The notes below the pieces were generated by a model that ran no database searches, was not told where the DNA came from, and saw nothing but the letters and a program-made list of their open reading frames with translations. The translations under genes were made by a program, and so were the position numbers. From Apostichopus japonicus (lineage: Eukaryota; Echinodermata; Holothuroidea; Aspidochirotida; Stichopodidae), in NCBI RefSeq assembly GCF_037975245.1, contig NC_092574.1, forward strand, positions 884,001-948,000: a DNA stretch of 64,000 bases, read 5' to 3'. Positions 59,849 to 64,000 of this stretch are shown in pieces (the stretch's first letter is position 1; the number at the start of each line of letters is the position of its first letter).

Positions 59849-61499
59849 ATCAAACTTTGAGAATGGAAAGAACTGATCACCCATGACTTTTACAAAAGTA
59901 CCATTGACCTCCACTTACACACAATAGGTAATAAATATGTGCATGCAGCTTATAGTAATTAATGTTTTGAATTGTAAACAGAGACAGGAAACCATGCACT
60001 TTACTCAAGTCTAAATATTCCATTTTTGTGAATTCTCTATGAAGTGGCAATTTAAATTAGGAGGAAAAAGTATCTTGGCATTAATTATTTAATGATCGTT
60101 TTATAAAACAATGATTCCCGAACACTATGTAGACTATGCAGCTGTGTGTCATTTCTCTAAGTACTAATATTGACTAATAAGTAGTAAATCATTAGTAATT
60201 TGACTAAATACTTATATTGACAATCACGTCATGTTTGCTAACCATACCTGTGACAAGATGAATTGCCAGCACTGAAGAAATGAGGTGTGAGCCAATTACT
60301 TTGCGCTACATACAGTACAATACATTGTTAAGTTCTCTAGTGCTATGTAAAGTGACGATTGCTTCACATTTGCATTTAATTAGGCTTTGCCTATCAAGTT
60401 CAGTATCCTTTCATATGCTTTCCCTACAGCTGGGATATCCTATAAAGATTCCATCAACGAGAATCTACTCCTTCTAAAAAGTGACCTCATAAATGCTGTT
60501 TGCTACATCGCTTATGATTAAGTGTCTCTGGCAAGTGCAATCCGTTTATGGAATATAAAATACCCTAACGTAATAATGTGCTCTTTGACGGACTAAAGTC
60601 TTGCTGACTCATCTCTACAGAGAGATGATGGCTATAGTGCGATACATAAGAGCTGCTCCAATTCCCTTAGGTATCACTTGCAAATTTTATGGCCTCGATC
60701 TCAATCTCATCTTTCAGTTTAAGTTACTGCATTCTTACTGCACTGTTTGCACCTTGCAGACGCTGCGAGACACTATCGCTCACTTTCCCCGATAGAGACA
60801 ATTCATAAGTAAACAGTGATTCAAAATCTTGGAAAACACATCACAGAGGACGGAAAAGGTGATAAACATTTCCATACATGTAGAACGGTGAACTTACAAT
60901 GGTAAAAGTCTCATGTGTACAGCATGTGTTGGGTTAGACAATACACTGCAATATTCAGTTAACCGATGAGCATCAGAACTAACACTGTGAAAACTGTGCA
61001 CAAAGTTGGGTCTTTCTTTTGGAAAAAACCTTCAGTTAATAACTTAGAAACGTAGAAAGTAGAAACAGAAAAATGTTAGAAAGACTTTGGTTGGTACAGT
61101 AGGATGAGGCCGATCAGTAACCGGTTGCTAGAGATATATACACAGTGTACTGTAGTCCTATTAAGTAGGGTAACCAGTTCACTCCACAAATGGTTAGCAC
61201 GACAGCTTACAGTACGGTTGTGGGGAGACAGGTAAAGAAAGAAAGTAAAGTAAATCTGACAATGTCAAAATAACAGTGTAGCAGTATGAGAAAGTAGATA
61301 ACACACAGGTTAGAGAAAATCAACTGTGTAAACCAGACAAGATGCTGGTTCTTTGGATGGTAGAATGAGGAAGGGCATTGACCTGGGGAGCCAGTCATAG
61401 AGGGCCCGCAGTGTTAAGGTTACCAGTTCATTCTAGGCACAGTAGGACGAGGTGCTAAGGTTGTGGGGAGACAGGTAAGCAAGGAGCAAAGTAAATACT

Positions 61500-64000
61500 A
61501 CTATATTACTTGGAACCATTTTGCACCAATTTATGCAAATAAGTATTATCATATTTGCCTTTTCATAAGTCTAAAATGTATGTTCATGAATTTACATTAA
61601 AACAAAACCCACAATTTGTAGGACTTCATAAAGCAGGTTCTCCACACATAAAGAGTTTAAAATGCTGCACTCCTTGTATGAAATCTTTGGATAATGACAA
61701 CAACAACAAAATTACTATGGAAAGCCAATACAGACAGTGACTTCCTGCATTGGTACAGTTAGTATTACAAGTTGTTAAACGGTACATTTCTGTAACACAC
61801 ACATTGTCAGTTTATGCATTCAACCATATCCTATGAAGATTCTCTAAAACATCTTTCATATGAAGCACGCAGTCTGTGCAATCAGCATACAACACTGTAC
61901 AGTAGGTGTGATTCAGTATGAACTACAGTGTGAAGTATGAGCTTGAACGATCATTGGCGTAGCTACTGTACACGTAGTTAAACCAGTCCACAGAGGTACA
62001 GTGTACATATTACACAGCACTCAGTAAATTGCCAGTAAATAATTTAATAAAAAAAAGTAAAATTCATTGATTCCATGTTTGGATTGGCAAGCTGCACAGT
62101 ATCAAAAATGAGATTTAACTATTAATAGATCTTGTATTATTAATGGACATAACACGAGGAAATATGTTTCGGTAAATCATAATTGCACTGTCTTTGGACA
62201 CTGGAGAAAGCAGAAGCCTGGGGATAATTTAAGTGTTCAAATTTTCGTGAGGTATTTTTTTTAGTTACTGAACCATTGTCTCATACGTACAAATCCTATG
62301 GTTCCTGTGTTCAAACACTGCTACATTTGCACTTTGAAGCAATTTGTTCATGATGCATAGCACTGTGCAATGCGGTACCAGATATATACATAATTCCTTG
62401 GAAACCCATTTGAAAAATGCTATTTGTGCTTTTTTTTTTCATTTGCATTGATTATGCATTTATGTGGATTGCATGAACCCTACTGTATATACTTAGTAAC
62501 AGACAACTGTCCATAATGTCTGTTACACTGCAATACCGTGTACTGTACCTACTATCCTGGTTATGCAACAAAGACTGTTCAAAAAAGAAAACATAAACTG
62601 CACTGTTAAGTCATTAGCAAGTGACAAAATGCCTGAAAAATGTTTTATGTTGAAATATGATCCAATTCAGCAACCACTTATCAAAATGACAAAAATGTTC
62701 GGCCTTTCTCTGCCTTACTTCATTGGGAAAAGACAGGCAAGCAGTAAAACATGTTTCTATAGATGCGTCCAAAAGACTTCATGACATTCAATAATTAAAG
62801 ATAGTTATTGTAACTAATTTAAGAAATTGTAACAAAACTTTTTGAAATATTAATTTATGGTTACTAATTTTGGAAATTTCCAGTCAGTAAAATTTCATTG
62901 TCAACTCATATAAAATATTGTAAGAATATTTTTCATTTCCATTTCATTTTCCTCCAAAATGTAATGAAGTTTTGAAGATACACCAAATTCCACTGAATTA
63001 ATTCCCAAACTTCATTCCTTCCTTGGCAAATTGATTTGAGTCATTTAGAACTCTCTGGTACTCTGTCATCAATGGTATACCAATAATAATCATTATAAAA
63101 GCTGAGTTATAGTGCAGGCCAGGGTATTATATCACCCTGTCTCAGGCTGTCTGTAGGTAATAATTCCATGAAAACCAATTCTACATCAACAAGATGAAAG
63201 GTTCCACACATACCATCATTGGCGATGACCATCTCATAATTTATGAAGTACCTTAGGATAAATTACAACTTAAAGAAGCATGTTGATGAATGAAGAGAAG
63301 TCAAAACCCTGGGATGATTCCAATCCGGTTCTGCATTGCAAAATGCTTTGAAGCAAAGTCCGCAAATTGCCACATAGGCCTGTGCTAAAAGATAAAGCAT
63401 GTATTGTATGTACACAAAAACAAGTATAAAGTTGAGAGCATTACAAAACGGCTACACAAGATTTGAACTCTAAATTATTCCCTGATTCATTCACTATTTT
63501 ATTGTTAATACGTTCTTACATACTGTACACTACAGAGTACAGATCTGCACACCGGTATAATTTTACAAGCTTTATAATTTAATAATTTATGCTACTTTTC
63601 TGTTTTCTCATTGAATCATCTGAGAAAAAATTATAGGTAAGAAACAATATATATCAATGATGCTTTAAAAGATCAAAATATACCCATGTAACAAAAACAT
63701 GTATCAATAAATAAATTACACACATTATGCCTGTAATAAAATAACATTAAAGATCTCTAAATATTATAAGAAGCGCAATCACCCCAATAGTAATAAATAT
63801 AATTTAATTCTATCTAGCAAATACAGAGTTTTTGGGTGTAAACAATGGCAAAGTCTGTAAATATCGCTAAGCAGTTCAAGCTTTCATTACAAGGTAATTA
63901 AGGTCTGCAGTAACTGCCTTGGAACTCACATACATTTCTACAGATCTGGTTTTATGCATTGAGTTCCATAGTCGAATTGAAAGGTCAATATAAATCCTTC
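61500..64000. other. Non-coding end of window
   Basis: AT-rich with short scattered open frames and no recognisable domain or splice-framed exon. TACTGTA-type words are frequent. Confidence 0.45.

Larger units (their letters stand above)
55370..61500 (+). repeat. Dispersed ~130-bp family, four copies
   Basis: Copies at about 55370-55500, 56195-56335, 61085-61255 and 61357-61500 share GTAGAATGAG, TCATAGAGGGC, AGTTCATTC and, at the end, GTGGGGAGACAGGTAAG followed by AGGAGCAAAGTAAAT. All are in the same orientation. No coding frame is shared. Confidence 0.75.

Overview
The window looks like nuclear DNA of a marine invertebrate deuterostome, probably an echinoderm. The grounds are: AT-rich sequence, genes split by GT-AG introns, many short DNA transposons and LINE pieces, frequent AGGCCTA words, and no bacterial operon structure. 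The species is inferred, not proven.

The best-supported gene is iduronate-2-sulfatase (IDS), on the minus strand from 32121 (ATG) to 14487 (stop). All seven coding exons can be placed with splice sites and matching phases, giving 587 codons. The active-site cysteine motif CAPSR, the metal-ligand Asp pair, and the K, H and DH motifs are all present. Four internal exons (137, 178, 89 and 127 nt) have the same lengths as human exons as I recall them. Two vertebrate introns are absent.

The most striking structure is a 5,765-bp minisatellite (20140-25904) that begins inside the 3' end of IDS coding exon 5. Each 31-bp unit is a copy of the last 24 coding bases of that exon plus the first 7 bases of its intron (GTAAGTA). 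The gene therefore carries about 186 tandem copies of its own exon end and 5' splice site. Only the first copy gives a functional reading frame. Units differ mostly by transitions, and a 16-unit block recurs 1,550 bp (50 units) away. Other IDS introns carry unrelated arrays of 40, about 80, about 177 and 12 bp.

Layout: 1-2400 holds repeats, a promoter-like cluster of YY1, ETS and CRE words, and a partial THAP domain. 2859-2971 is an unidentified plus-strand exon. 4312-6760 is a decayed, intron-containing gypsy-type integrase gene (minus). 7900-10800 holds foldback-rich repeats. 14487-32121 is IDS, with an antisense CR1-like LINE, a nested insertion and two hAT-like elements in its introns. 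33610-33793 is an unidentified minus exon. 35060-38090 is a decayed LINE (plus). 39496-42300 is a PIF/Harbinger element with TAA target duplication and an inactive transposase. 42642-43623 is a plus-strand two-exon gene end with a PCNA-binding-like motif. 47844-48142 is a possible exon. 49524-49714 is the last exon of a probable Jupiter/HN1-family gene (minus), followed by a 16-copy 95-bp array interrupted by a hAT-like MITE. 52-64 kb is mostly dispersed and short tandem repeats.

The only genes whose function can be stated with confidence are IDS and the transposon proteins. The other exons are supported by splice signals, open frame and base composition only.
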